Source of the DNA: Haliangium sp963772315
Lineage (GTDB): Bacteria; Myxococcota_A; Polyangia; Haliangiales; Haliangiaceae
Direction: 5' to 3'
Assembly: GCA_963772315.1 (NCBI GenBank)
Contig: CAVYWJ010000004.1
Span: forward strand, 1,550,001-1,614,000
DNA: 64,000 nt
Below are positions 1 to 10,664 of this stretch, in pieces; positions within the stretch are counted from its first letter, which is position 1; each line of letters begins with the position of its first letter. Position numbers and translations under genes: made by a program. The notes beneath the pieces are model-generated. The model saw only the letters and a list, made by a program, of their open reading frames with translations. It ran no database searches and was not told where the DNA came from.

Positions 1-1262
1 GCCGCTACAGCGACCTCGCGTACAAGGCGTTCGAGGCCCGGAAGAAGGGCGCGCGCGGGCTGATCGTGGTCGATGTGCCGGAGGCGGCCCAGGCGGCCGG
101 GACGCCGGCCGAGACGCCAGCCGACGCGCCGCTGCCCGCGCTCGCGCCTGCGGGCGCCGGCGACACCGGCATCCCGGTGGTGATCGTGAGCCGCGCGGCC
201 GGGGCGGCGCTGGTGCAGGGCAAGCACACCGCGGACCTGCGCGTGGGCCTCGCGCAGAAGAAGCGCACGGTGCACAACATCGTGGCCAAGATCCCGGCCG
301 GCAGCGCCCAGAAGCTCGGCGGCGCGCTGATCATCGGCGCGCACTACGATCACCTGGGCTGGGGCGAGTCGGGCTCGCTGGAGGCGGGCGAGAAGGTGAT
401 CCACAACGGCGCCGACGACAACGCGTCGGGCACGGCCGCGCTGCTGGAGGTGGCGCGCCAGCTGGCCAGCCGCAGCCACGAGCTCGGTCGCGACGTGTAC
501 CTGGTGGCCTTCACGGCCGAGGAGACCGGCGTCATCGGCTCGCGCTACTTCACGCAGAATCCGCCGCCCGGGCTGCGCATGGATCAGGTGGTGGCGATGC
601 TGAACATGGACATGGTCGGCCGCATGCGCTCGAACCGCGTGTCGGTGATGGGGACCAAGACCGCGACCGAGCTCGAAGGCATGGTCGCGCCGCTGTGCCA
701 GGGCCTGCGCGTGGAGTGCACGCTGGGCGGCGACGGCTACGGGCCCTCGGACCACATGCCGTTCTACACCGCGGGCGTGCCGGTGCTGTTCTTCTTCACC
801 GGCGCGCACATCGACTATCACCGCGGCAGCGACGACGCCGAGCGCATCAACGCCGCGGGCGGGGCCAAGGTGGCGGAGCTGGTGAGCCAGGTGGCCAAGG
901 CGCTGGCGACGCGGGCGGAGCGGCTGAGCTACCAGCGCGCGCCCATGCCCGAGGGACGCGGCGACACGCGCGCGACCGGCGGCTCGCTGGGCACGGTGCC
1001 CGCGTACGGCGAGGAGGGCGGGAAGCCCGGCGTGCTGCTCGCGGACGTGCGCGCGGGCGGCGCGGCCGACCAGGCCGGCGTGCGCGCGGGCGACCGGCTC
1101 GTCGCCATCGATGACGTCGAGATCCGCAGCGTGAGCGATCTGATGTTCGTGCTGCGCACGGCCACGCCGGGCAAGAAGGCCGTGCTCACGGTGGTGCGCG
1201 GCGCCAAGCTGCTCAAGCTCGAGGCCGTGTACGGCGCGCCCAGCCAGCGCATGGGGCGCTGA
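1..1262 (+). CDS. M28-family zinc peptidase with C-terminal PDZ domain (5' partial)
   Basis: The reading frame is open from base 3, so the start codon lies before the window. The first ~80 codons resemble the end of a protease-associated (PA) domain. The M28 aminopeptidase core follows with its metal ligands in order: GAHYDHLG near 335-358, GADDNASG near 410-433, TAEETG near 515-535, NMDMVGR near 603-623 and SDHMPF near 747-764. The last ~85 residues form a PDZ domain (LADVRAGGAADQAGVRAGD, then LRTATPGK). The family hydrolyses peptides with two co-catalytic zinc ions and is normally exported; the signal peptide would lie off-window. PA-M28-PDZ architecture is common in myxobacteria. Substrate unknown. 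The downstream oxidoreductase starts 63 bp later on the same strand and could be co-transcribed. Confidence 0.9.
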   Translation, partial: RYSDLAYKAFEARKKGARGLIVVDVPEAAQAAGTPAETPADAPLPALAPAGAGDTGIPVVIVSRAAGAALVQGKHTADLRVGLAQKKRTVHNIVAKIPAGSAQKLGGALIIGAHYDHLGWGESGSLEAGEKVIHNGADDNASGTAALLEVARQLASRSHELGRDVYLVAFTAEETGVIGSRYFTQNPPPGLRMDQVVAMLNMDMVGRMRSNRVSVMGTKTATELEGMVAPLCQGLRVECTLGGDGYGPSDHMPFYTAGVPVLFFFTGAHIDYHRGSDDAERINAAGGAKVAELVSQVAKALATRAERLSYQRAPMPEGRGDTRATGGSLGTVPAYGEEGGKPGVLLADVRAGGAADQAGVRAGDRLVAIDDVEIRSVSDLMFVLRTATPGKKAVLTVVRGAKLLKLEAVYGAPSQRMGR

Positions 1263-1324
1263 GCGGCAGCGCGGGCGGGTTTTTGGACGGCCTGCGCGCG
1301 CGTGGTACAGTGCTGCGCACGTCG

Positions 1325-3046
1325 ATGCGTGACGCCCACTATGATGCGGTGATCGTGGGCTCGGGGTTCGGGGGCTCGGTGATGGCCTACCGGCTTGCCG
1401 AGGCTGGCCTGCGCGTGTGCGTGCTGGAGCGGGGCAAGGCGTATCCGCCGGGCTCGTTCGCGCGCAGCCCCGGGGCCATGAGCCGCAACACCTGGGATCC
1501 GAGCGCTGGCAAGCAGGGCCTGTTCGACTTCTGGTCGTTCCGCACCATGGACGCGGTCTCGGCCAGCGGCCTGGGCGGCGGGTCTCTGATCTACTCCAAC
1601 GTGCTCCTGCGCAAGGACGAGCGCTGGTTCGTGCGCGAGCGGACCACGCCGGGCCTGTACGAGCACTGGCCGGTGACCCGCGCGGATCTCGACCCGCACT
1701 ACGACGCGGTCGAGCGCGTGCTGGAGCCCACGCCGTATCCGTTCGATCAAGCGCCCTACAGCGGCACGCCCAAGACCAACGCCATGCGCGACGCGGCGGC
1801 CGCGGTGACCGGGGGCTCGTGGTTCTTGCCGCCGCTCGGCGTGGTCTTCGGCAACCGAGGCGAGCCGCCGCGGCCGGGCGTGCCGCTCACCGGCCGCGAG
1901 GACATGTACGGGCTGCCGCGCTCGACCTGCCGGCTGTGCGGCGAGTGCAACGTTGGCTGCAACGACGGCAGCAAGAACACGCTCGATCTCACCTACCTCT
2001 CGATGGCCGAGAAGCTGGGCGTCAACATCTACGTGCGCTCCGAGGTGCGCGGGATCTATCCGGCGGGCGCCAACGGCTATCGCGTGGCCTACGTCGAGCA
2101 CTCGCCCGAGCTCGAGGGCCGGCCGTACCGGCGCGCGGATCTCGCGCCGCGCACGATCACGGGGCAGCGCCTCATCCTGGCCGCGGGCGCGTTCGGCAGC
2201 ACGTTCCTGCTCCTGCGCATGCGCCGCGAGGAGCGCGCGTTCGCGCGCCTGAGCCCCATGCTCGGCCATCGCTTCAGCGGCAACGGCGATCTCCTGACCA
2301 TGGCGCTGTTCTGCCGCTACCTCGACGATCGTCGCCGCCCGCGCATCGTCGACCCGACGCGCGGGCCGGTGATCACCAGCACCGTGCGCGTTCCCGACGC
2401 GGTGGACGGTCCAGACGGCATGATGGCCACGGATCGGCGCGGTCTGTACGTGCAGGACGCGGGCTATCCCGCGTTCCTGGCCTGGCTGATCGAGGGCGCG
2501 CCCACGCCGAGCACCATGGGCCGCGCGCTCGGCTTCGTCAGGCGCTATCTCGCCGGTCACCTCGGCTTGAACCCGGACACGAACCTCAGCGCCGAGCTGG
2601 CCGAGTTCATCGGCAACGCGCGGCTGACCGAGACCTCGCTGCCGTTCCTGTGCATGGGCCGCGACGTAGCCAGCGGCGTGATGACCATCGATCGTCACGA
2701 CCACCTGGCCTTGCACTGGCGCCTGGAAGACTCGAGCGAGTACGTCGAGCGCGTGCGCCAGGTGACGCAGACGATGACCCACGCGCTGGGCGGCTACTAC
2801 GCCGACAATCCGCTCTGGCACCTCAGCCGGTTCATCACCGTGCATCCGCTCGGCGGCTGTCCCATGGGCCGGCACGCGCACGAGGGCGTGGTCGATTCGC
2901 AGGGGCGCGTTTTCGGCTATCCCGGGCTCTACGTCGCGGACGGCTCGGTCATGCCCGGGCCGGTCGGTGCCAACCCGGCGCTCACCGTCGCGGCGCTGGC
3001 CGACCGCTTCGCCGACGGCATCCTGCGCGAGGTCCGGCGCGACTGA
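1325..3046 (+). CDS. GMC-family FAD-dependent oxidoreductase (cholesterol-oxidase-like)
   Basis: This 573-aa protein has an N-terminal FAD Rossmann motif (YDAVIVGSGFGGSVMAYRLAEAG) within its first 30 residues. Near its C-terminus are the GMC signatures HPLGGCPMG and GLYVADGSVMPGPVGANPA. A cysteine cluster, CRLCGECNVGCNDGSKNT near residue 205, is typical of the cholesterol-oxidase-like GMC subgroup and may bind a metal cluster or form disulfides. The start was set at ATG 1325 because the FAD motif begins five residues later; an upstream in-frame start at 1283 would add 14 unconserved residues. No signal peptide is visible. Substrate cannot be read from the sequence; sterol or alcohol oxidation is the family expectation. 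Confidence 0.88.
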   Translation: MRDAHYDAVIVGSGFGGSVMAYRLAEAGLRVCVLERGKAYPPGSFARSPGAMSRNTWDPSAGKQGLFDFWSFRTMDAVSASGLGGGSLIYSNVLLRKDERWFVRERTTPGLYEHWPVTRADLDPHYDAVERVLEPTPYPFDQAPYSGTPKTNAMRDAAAAVTGGSWFLPPLGVVFGNRGEPPRPGVPLTGREDMYGLPRSTCRLCGECNVGCNDGSKNTLDLTYLSMAEKLGVNIYVRSEVRGIYPAGANGYRVAYVEHSPELEGRPYRRADLAPRTITGQRLILAAGAFGSTFLLLRMRREERAFARLSPMLGHRFSGNGDLLTMALFCRYLDDRRRPRIVDPTRGPVITSTVRVPDAVDGPDGMMATDRRGLYVQDAGYPAFLAWLIEGAPTPSTMGRALGFVRRYLAGHLGLNPDTNLSAELAEFIGNARLTETSLPFLCMGRDVASGVMTIDRHDHLALHWRLEDSSEYVERVRQVTQTMTHALGGYYADNPLWHLSRFITVHPLGGCPMGRHAHEGVVDSQGRVFGYPGLYVADGSVMPGPVGANPALTVAALADRFADGILREVRRD

Positions 3047-3255
3047 GCTGCCAGGGCTCACCGGCGTCAGTCGAGCACGAGCAGGCGCTCCCTGCGAGCC
3101 TCGGCGAGCTGGCGTCCGTGCGCATCTACCATCAAGCCTGCGGCCCCATCGCTGCTTCGCAGCGCCGCCGCCTTTCGCAGGATGCCAAGCGGTCAATTCT
3201 TGTATAATTTCGCAAGTGAGGAAGATCCAGGCCAAGAATGCCGGAGGTTCCGCAC

Positions 3256-4980
3256 GTGAGCAACCCGAGCGGTAAACACCTCATCATGTTCGACGGAATG
3301 GTTTTTTTCGGGAATCACCCCCCGGAATGGTCCGTTCCTGCGCGACTTGCTCGATGTGCTCGATGATGGATGCCAGCAGGCTACGAGGCTCCATGTGAAT
3401 GGTCGTAGTACAGCAACAGGGCGGTCTCCAGAATGGCTCCAGAGGTCATCCTCGTTCGAAGTCGAGGAGTTCCATCCGGAGGCGGTTGTGCTGCAGTCAC
3501 ACCCGCTACAGATCCACCTTCCACGACTCCACCTAACCCCCACCTCTTCCGTACTCGATTCTCCGCGCTCGTGTCTGGACCTTTCGAGGACAGCCTAGAA
3601 GACGCTTTGACTGGCCAAGAGGAAAGTGACCGTTACGATCGCCCGCTCATGAAGACGCTTGAACAGCTCGGGCGTCTCTTTCACTACGGTATCAACCGGA
3701 TCGACATCATCAACGGGCGTACCCTGAGTGTTGATCGTCGCGCAATTGAGCTCATCAAGTCACTTCGTACGCGTATGCAGGATAAGAAAATGAAGATCCT
3801 GGGCACGATGGAGCAGGTCGAGCCGAGTAACCGTACGTTCGTCTTCCAGAGCGAGGTGGGCCAACGCTTCTTGGGAATTGCTTCCACCGACGCATCTGGA
3901 GAAGCGAGTCTGCTAGTACTGGGTTCCAGAAGTTTCTCCCCACAGGGAGAGCCCGGCGGCGGCTGTCTCGGCGGGGTTCCCCCGGTCCGTCCTCGGCCTC
4001 CGGCCACCGACAATCCCGGTGACGAGGAATACGCCGAGCAAAACCGACGCACTCGGTCCGGGGCCTCCGACCTGCGGGCGCGGCCGGGTGCCCACCCCGC
4101 CGAGCGCCACCGCCTTGGCACGCCCGGTGACGATGCTCCTTGCACCTCATCCGCGTCGGGCGTGGGGGAGCTATTTGGGCCTGATGTCCTGGTACTGCTG
4201 GCCAGAAGTGATTCCCCAGCTGTGGGGAGGGGCGCGGACGAGTGATGGTGACGTGAGGGCCGAGGCGGCGGCGGCGCAGCGGGGAGGTGCCGGCGAGCGC
4301 GCGCAGCTGCGTGGCGCTCATCCCGTGAAGGCGCGGGCTCACGGGGGGGACGCGAGGGGAGCTGGGTCGGGGCCGCGCAGCGAGCACGTCGCCGGAGGGG
4401 ACGCCCGCAAGCGATAGCCGCCGCCGGGCGCTGGCGAGCAAACCCCCGTGCCGTCACGGAACGCCGCCTTCAGGCTCCCCCTCTCTGCGATCTGGGGAGC
4501 TACTTCTGGAACGTCGTACTAGATCTCTTGGGTATACCAGTGATCATAGAGGGAACAGCCGAGTTGCGCCCATCTGGTACGATCTTGCGGATCGAAGCCG
4601 AGCGAATCGATCGCTTATCCGTAGTCCCCGAGCATGAGAGCTTGCAGGACGACCTGCGCAAGATGGTGGAAGAAGGGCGCGTCGTCGAGGCCAGAAAACG
4701 AATCGAGACCGAGATGAAAGCAGGGCGGGGTCACGAACTTCGGGTGTGGGCGAAGCTCCTGGAACTGCCGTCCTCGACGCCGCAGCCGCGCTCTGGCCGC
4801 GGTGACTTCGACGCTAATTCCACGTGGCTACGCGAGCACAGAGGCGACTACCAGGGAAAGTGGGTTGCATTGCGTGACGGTAGTTTGATCGATTGTGACT
4901 CCAGCTTCGTCGCGCTGCGAGATAGGCTGCGCAACAACGGGCTCGAACGAGGGACTTTCTGCGCCAAGGTAGAGGACTGA
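3256..4980 (+). pseudogene. DUF5678-like protein gene, frameshifted and split by a miniature transposon
   Basis: The frame starts at GTG 3256 (VSNPSGKHLIMFDGMVFFG). It appears to shift by one base around 3325-3345, where the neighbouring frame reads LLDVLDDGCQQATRLHVNG, and to shift back by about 3550. From there it runs cleanly (PLMKTLEQLGRLFHYGINRI, then KKMKILGTMEQVEPSNRTF) to the insertion at 3914. Removing the element and one TA joins ...GEASL-LDLLGIPVIIEGTAEL... in frame. The C-terminus (STWLREHRGDYQGKWVALRD) resembles DUF5678. The protein would have been about 370 aa, function unknown. The next gene begins 1 nt after the stop, suggesting an operon. The two upstream frameshifts are inferred from similar-looking text in adjacent frames and are less certain than the insertion. 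Confidence 0.7.
3914..4521. mobile_element. IS630/Tc1-type miniature inverted-repeat element with TA duplication
   Basis: The ends are imperfect ~29-bp inverted repeats. Left end, from 3913: CTAGTAC, 3 variable bases, GTTCCAGAAGT, 2 variable bases, CTCCCCA. The right end reads the same when reverse-complemented from 4522. Each end carries TA within CTAG (3914-3915 and 4520-4521), matching the TA duplication of IS630/Tc1/mariner elements. The ~604-bp interior encodes no recognisable transposase, so it would need one in trans. A third TIR-like stretch inside (CCAGAAGT then TTCCCCAGC near 4202-4219) suggests a composite of two related elements. It interrupts a gene whose frame is restored by excision. 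Confidence 0.8.
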
Positions 4981-4981
4981 G

Positions 4982-5453
4982 ATGGCGCACGTGCAGTTTG
5001 CGATGGTGAGCCCAGGCCACCATGGTGCACCGGTGTTGCCCGCTTCGAAGTAGACGTCACGCGCAGCAGTTCCAGGCTTATTGTCGCAACGCGATGCCGC
5101 CTCGGCGAGGTCGGTAGTGACGTTCAAGCCCTACTTGATACGGGGGCTGAGTGGTCGCTCGTTGGGGGTGAGATCGCACAGGCTCTTGAGAAGGAGGCGG
5201 ATGACGAGGCCACGGAGATGGTCATGAGTACACGCTTGGGTCCTGTGCTCGGCCGCCTCCATCGCCTCGACGTCACCTTGGTTGCAGATGAAGGAGAAGA
5301 TCTGTGTGTCTCTTCGTCCGTGCTGCTTGCTCCCTCTTGGGGGGGGCCGCCTGTGCTGGGCTACCACGGTTTCTTGAGCGGATCCGCTTCGGGCTCGATC
5401 CCGGCCACATCAACCACGAGGAGCAGCGGTTCTTCTTCGGTGGTGCGAGGTGA
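4982..5453 (+). pseudogene. Retropepsin-like aspartic protease gene (two frameshifts)
   Basis: Starting at ATG 4982 the first ~20 codons (MAHVQFAMVSPGHHGAPVLP) hit a stop in their own frame, but the next frame continues as RFEVDVTRSSSRLIVATRC. The aspartic-protease active site DTGAEWSLV is encoded at 5137-5163. A second one-base shift near 5375 moves from GYHGFL to ERIRFGLDPGHINHEEQRFF, the usual tail of this family, ending at TGA 5453. About 155 aa when repaired, the length of single-domain bacterial retropepsins, which dimerise to form the active site. The start lies 1 nt after the upstream stop and the end overlaps the next start (GTGA), so the three genes form an operon. Sequencing errors could mimic both shifts. 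Confidence 0.65.
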
Positions 5454-5713
5454 CGCATCATCGTGGGACGCCGCGCCGATTTCGCTGTGCTCCTGAAAGA
5501 GCTGTCCAGCTCGAGGGGGTTGCTATCAGAGCGCTCAAGCAACTCAAGGCTCGAAACAAGCTCTGTGTTGAGCAGGCAATATCGCGCGCAGTGGTCAGGG
5601 GGGGGGGGCGCAGCCATGACGCCGAAGGGCTTGAGAGCCACAAGGTCGAGAACGGACTCATGGCGCTCAGGAAGCTGGGTCATATTGAGCGACTGAAGTG
5701 GTATCCAGAATAG
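5450..5713 (+). CDS. Small hypothetical protein (87 aa) at the end of the retropepsin operon
   Basis: GTG 5450 overlaps the TGA of the preceding protease frame in a GTGA arrangement, which favours translational coupling. The protein is basic with a predicted helical segment (RALKQLKARNKLCVEQAISR) and ends in MALRKLGHIERLKWYPE. A run of guanines near 5598 falls inside the gene and is a possible error site. I do not recognise a family. It is retained because codon choice fits the neighbours and the spacing to the upstream gene is exact. It could be a decayed partner of the DUF5678/retropepsin pair. Confidence 0.4.
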   Translation: MTHHRGTPRRFRCAPERAVQLEGVAIRALKQLKARNKLCVEQAISRAVVRGGGRSHDAEGLESHKVENGLMALRKLGHIERLKWYPE

Positions 5714-5752
5714 GAACACGAGGTGAGTGCCTGAGCTCCACACCGTCTTCAG

Positions 5753-6040
5753 GCGAGCAGGCGCTCGACCATGGCCGGCACGTGCTCGGCCGCCTGTCCG
5801 CGCACGGCACAGCCCATGTCCACGGACTCGGCGATGCGCGCGAACGGATTGTGTTCGATGTTGAGATCGATGATCACGGCGCCTTGCGGGCCGCGATCTC
5901 GACCGCGTGCCACGGCAGCGTGGTGCTCGCCGAGGTGCCCACCACGATCACCAGCGCGGCGCGCCCGGCTGCGTCGATCGAGCTCTGGAACCGGAACAGC
6001 GGCTCGTCGTAGGTCTCGTCGAACCAGAGCACGTGCGGCC
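5753..6040 (-). pseudogene. Truncated 3' copy of the Sir2 gene (direct repeat, copy 1)
   Basis: The minus strand reads RPHVLWFDETYDEPLFRFQS, then AALVIVVGTSASTTLPWHAV and LNIEHNPFARIAESVDMGC, the C-terminal third of a Sir2 deacylase. It is a near-copy of 7114-7402 in direct orientation, with scattered substitutions and a one-base deletion near 5882. The homology stops at 6040 (GTGCGGCC), so the N-terminal two thirds, including the catalytic core, are absent. It lies between the 87-aa gene and the P1 peptidase gene and is a non-functional duplication remnant. Confidence 0.8.
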
Positions 6041-6115
6041 GGCCTCGCGGGATTCGCTGCGTGCCCAGGGTTGAATCGGCGCACGAGCCAGCATGCTGGT
6101 GATACCCTGACCGCG

Positions 6116-7111
6116 ATGAGCTCATGGATCAGCACGCAGACGAGCGCGCAGGGTGCCATCACCGATGTCCCTGGCGTGCGTGTCGGTCACGCGACTGACC
6201 GCGAAGCCCGCACCGGGGTGACCGTGATCCTGTTCGATGACGGCGCCGTGGGCGCGTGTGTGTTGCTGGGCGGGGCGGTATCGACGCGCGGATTCGAGAG
6301 CCTGCATCCGCGCGGGATCGCCAAGGAGGTGCAGGGCGTGTGCTTTGCCGGGGGGAGCACGTTCGGGCTGGGCGCGACCACGGGGGTGTTGCGCTACCTG
6401 CGCGAGCACGAGCGCGGACTGCGGTTCGAGGACGTCGTCGTGCCGCTCGTGCCGACCGCGATCATCTTCGATCTCCTCGTCGGTACCCGGGGCGCGTATC
6501 CCACGGACGAATCTGGATATCGTGCCTGCCTGGCGGCCACCACGTCGGTCGAGGAGGGGAGCGTGGGCGCGGGGACCGGCGCTGTGGTCGGCAAGCTCTG
6601 GAGCTGGCGCAACGGCATGGCGGGCGGGGTGGGGACGGCGTCGCGCCGGCTGGGCGAGGTCACGATCGGGGCGCTGGCCGTGGTCAACGCGTTCGGGGAC
6701 GTCCGTGATCCAACCACGGGGCGCATCGTCGCCGGTGCCAGGAAGCAGAGCGATTCGCTGGACCTCCTCGATGCCGCGGCGGCTACCAGCGCCGGCATGA
6801 CCTACGAGAGCGCGCCCAGCCTCAATACCACGCTGGTGCTCATCGTCACCGACGCAGCGCTCGATCCGCCGCAGTGCGGGATCGTGGCCCAGATGGCTGC
6901 CGCGGGCATGGCCCGCACGATCTCACCGGTGTTCAGCCAGTACGATGGCGACGTCGTGGTCGCGCTGTCCGCGGGCGACAAGAAGCTCCCGGCCTTCAAC
7001 GTCGGCCACATCGCAGGCGAGATCGCCGCCGAGGCCATCGTGCGCGGCGTGCTCAGGGCAAGGCCCATCGACGGCATCCCCTGCGCGGCCGATCTACCCG
7101 GCGCTACGTGA
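6116..7111 (+). CDS. P1 (S58, DmpA-type) family peptidase
   Basis: This 331-aa protein begins ITDVPGVRVGHATDREARTG, the signature N-terminus of P1/DmpA-type proteins. It also contains LLGGAVSTRGFESLHP, VCFAGGSTFGLGATTGV and GVGTASRRLGEVTIGALAVV, followed by the VNAFGDV segment. Members are N-terminal nucleophile hydrolases that self-cleave before a Ser or Thr and release N-terminal residues from peptides. I have not assigned the cleavage residue. ATG 6116 was chosen because homology starts a few codons later; the open frame extends farther upstream through the Sir2 remnant, but that part is antisense to it. It converges with, and overlaps by 8 bp, the Sir2 gene. Sir2-derived repeats flank it on both sides. 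Confidence 0.87.
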   Translation: MSSWISTQTSAQGAITDVPGVRVGHATDREARTGVTVILFDDGAVGACVLLGGAVSTRGFESLHPRGIAKEVQGVCFAGGSTFGLGATTGVLRYLREHERGLRFEDVVVPLVPTAIIFDLLVGTRGAYPTDESGYRACLAATTSVEEGSVGAGTGAVVGKLWSWRNGMAGGVGTASRRLGEVTIGALAVVNAFGDVRDPTTGRIVAGARKQSDSLDLLDAAAATSAGMTYESAPSLNTTLVLIVTDAALDPPQCGIVAQMAAAGMARTISPVFSQYDGDVVVALSAGDKKLPAFNVGHIAGEIAAEAIVRGVLRARPIDGIPCAADLPGAT

Positions 7112-7932
7112 CCGCGAGCAGGCGCTCGACCATGGCCGGCACGTGCTCGGCCGCCTGTCCGCGCACGGCGCAGCCCACGTCCACGGACTCGGCGATGCGC
7201 GCGAACGGGTTATGCTCGATGTTGAGATCGACGATCACGGCGCCCGCGCGGGCCGCGATCTCGACCACGTGCCACGGCAGCGAGGTGCTCGCCGAGGTGC
7301 CCACCACGATCACCAGCGCGGCGCGCCCGGCCGCGTCGATCGAGCTCTGGAACTTGAACAGCGGCTCGTCGTAGGACTCGTCGAACCAGAGCACGTGCGG
7401 CCGCGCCCGCCCCTGACACCGCGGGCACACGAGCAGCGCCTGCTGCGCGCCGGTCAGCGCCTGCCCGGCCTCGATGTCACCGATCTCGGCCGGCACGGGC
7501 GTGAGCTGCGTGGAGCACTCGTCAGCGCAGCGCATGAAGTCGATGTCGCCGTGGATCTGGTACGTGCGCTCGGGGCTCTGGCCGGCGCGCAGGTGCAGGC
7601 CGTTGAACGTTCTGGGTGATCAGGCGGAAGCGATTGCCCAGGCCCTGCTCCAGCCGCACCAGGGCCTCGTGCGCGCGATTGGGCTCGGCCCGGCGACACA
7701 CCGTCCGGCGGTACAGATACCACTGCCAGACCTCGACCGGCATGCGGCGGAACGCGCTCTGCGTGGCCAGCTCCTGCGGGTGATAGACCGTGGAGCCCAC
7801 GGTCCAGTAGCCGTCCTGGCCGCGAAACGTCGGGATGCCGCTCTCGGCCGAGATGCCTGCGCCGGTGAGCACCACGATGAGGCCGCTCTCGCGCCGGGCA
7901 TGATCCAGGGCCGACTGCAGCCGTTCGTCCAT
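7104..7932 (-). pseudogene. Sir2-family NAD-dependent protein deacylase, single frameshift
   Basis: The first part (from 7932) carries the NAD-binding motif GAGISAESGIPTFRG and runs to RLITQNV. An extra T near 7604 then breaks the frame. The following frame continues as NGLHLRAGQSPERTYQIHGD, with the zinc cysteines in RCADECS and CPRC, then GTSASTSLPWHVVE and LNIEHNPFARIAES. Repaired length is about 275 aa, normal for sirtuins, which remove acyl groups from lysine using NAD. After repair the usual QNVDG/QNIDG motif reads QNVNG. The gene is intact but for one base, so either recent inactivation or a sequencing error is possible. It converges with the P1 peptidase gene. Confidence 0.8.
7114..7402. 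repeat. Direct repeat copy 2 (3' end of Sir2 gene)
   Basis: These 289 bp are repeated in direct orientation at 5753-6040 with roughly a dozen or so differences by eye. The two copies bracket the P1 peptidase gene. Copy 2 is embedded in the near-complete Sir2 gene and is therefore the likely parent. The arrangement fits a segmental duplication followed by loss of the 5' part of the first Sir2 copy. Confidence 0.8.
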
Positions 7933-7964
7933 GCCTGGAAGATACGGCGGTCAGGCCGCTCGCG

Positions 7965-9320
<1,356 letters not shown>

Positions 9321-9343
9321 GGCGGCGCTACGCTATCACGTTC

Positions 9344-10375
<1,032 letters not shown>

Positions 10376-10404
10376 CCGCGTCAAGAGGCGTGTATAACCT
10401 GGGT

Positions 10405-10662
10405 ATGAGTTTTCACATGACCACCTTCGAAGGCTCGGTGACCGAGGCCATCCGCAAGGCGATCCTGGGCAAGATCGCGGACGCCGAGGTGGAGGTCACG
10501 GGCAGCGGCGGGCACTTCAGCATCGTGGTGCGCTCGGCCGAGTTCGCGGGCAAGGGCATGCTCCAGCGCCACCGCCTGGTCATGGCCGCGATCGCGCCCC
10601 TCATGGAGGGCAATGCTGCGCCCGTGCACGCGGTCGATAGCCTGCAGACCATTCCCAAGTAG
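10405..10662 (+). CDS. BolA-family protein
   Basis: The 85-aa sequence begins MSFHMTTFEGSVTEAIRKAI and contains the BolA class II KH-like core: VEVTGSGGHFSIVVRS, the H-R-L motif in LQRHRLVMAAI, and HAVDSLQTIPK. The GGHF/QRHR pattern supplies the His used for [2Fe-2S] sharing with monothiol glutaredoxins. Such proteins take part in iron-sulfur trafficking or stress-related regulation. ATG 10405 was chosen over an in-frame upstream codon at 10354, which lies inside the rsgA 5' end. The stop is 2 bp from the convergent methyltransferase stop. Confidence 0.9.
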   Translation: MSFHMTTFEGSVTEAIRKAILGKIADAEVEVTGSGGHFSIVVRSAEFAGKGMLQRHRLVMAAIAPLMEGNAAPVHAVDSLQTIPK

Positions 10663-10664
10663 CC

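Noticed and set aside
5771..6115. N-terminal extension of the P1 peptidase
   Set aside because: The extra 115 codons run antisense over the Sir2 remnant; family similarity begins at ATG 6116.
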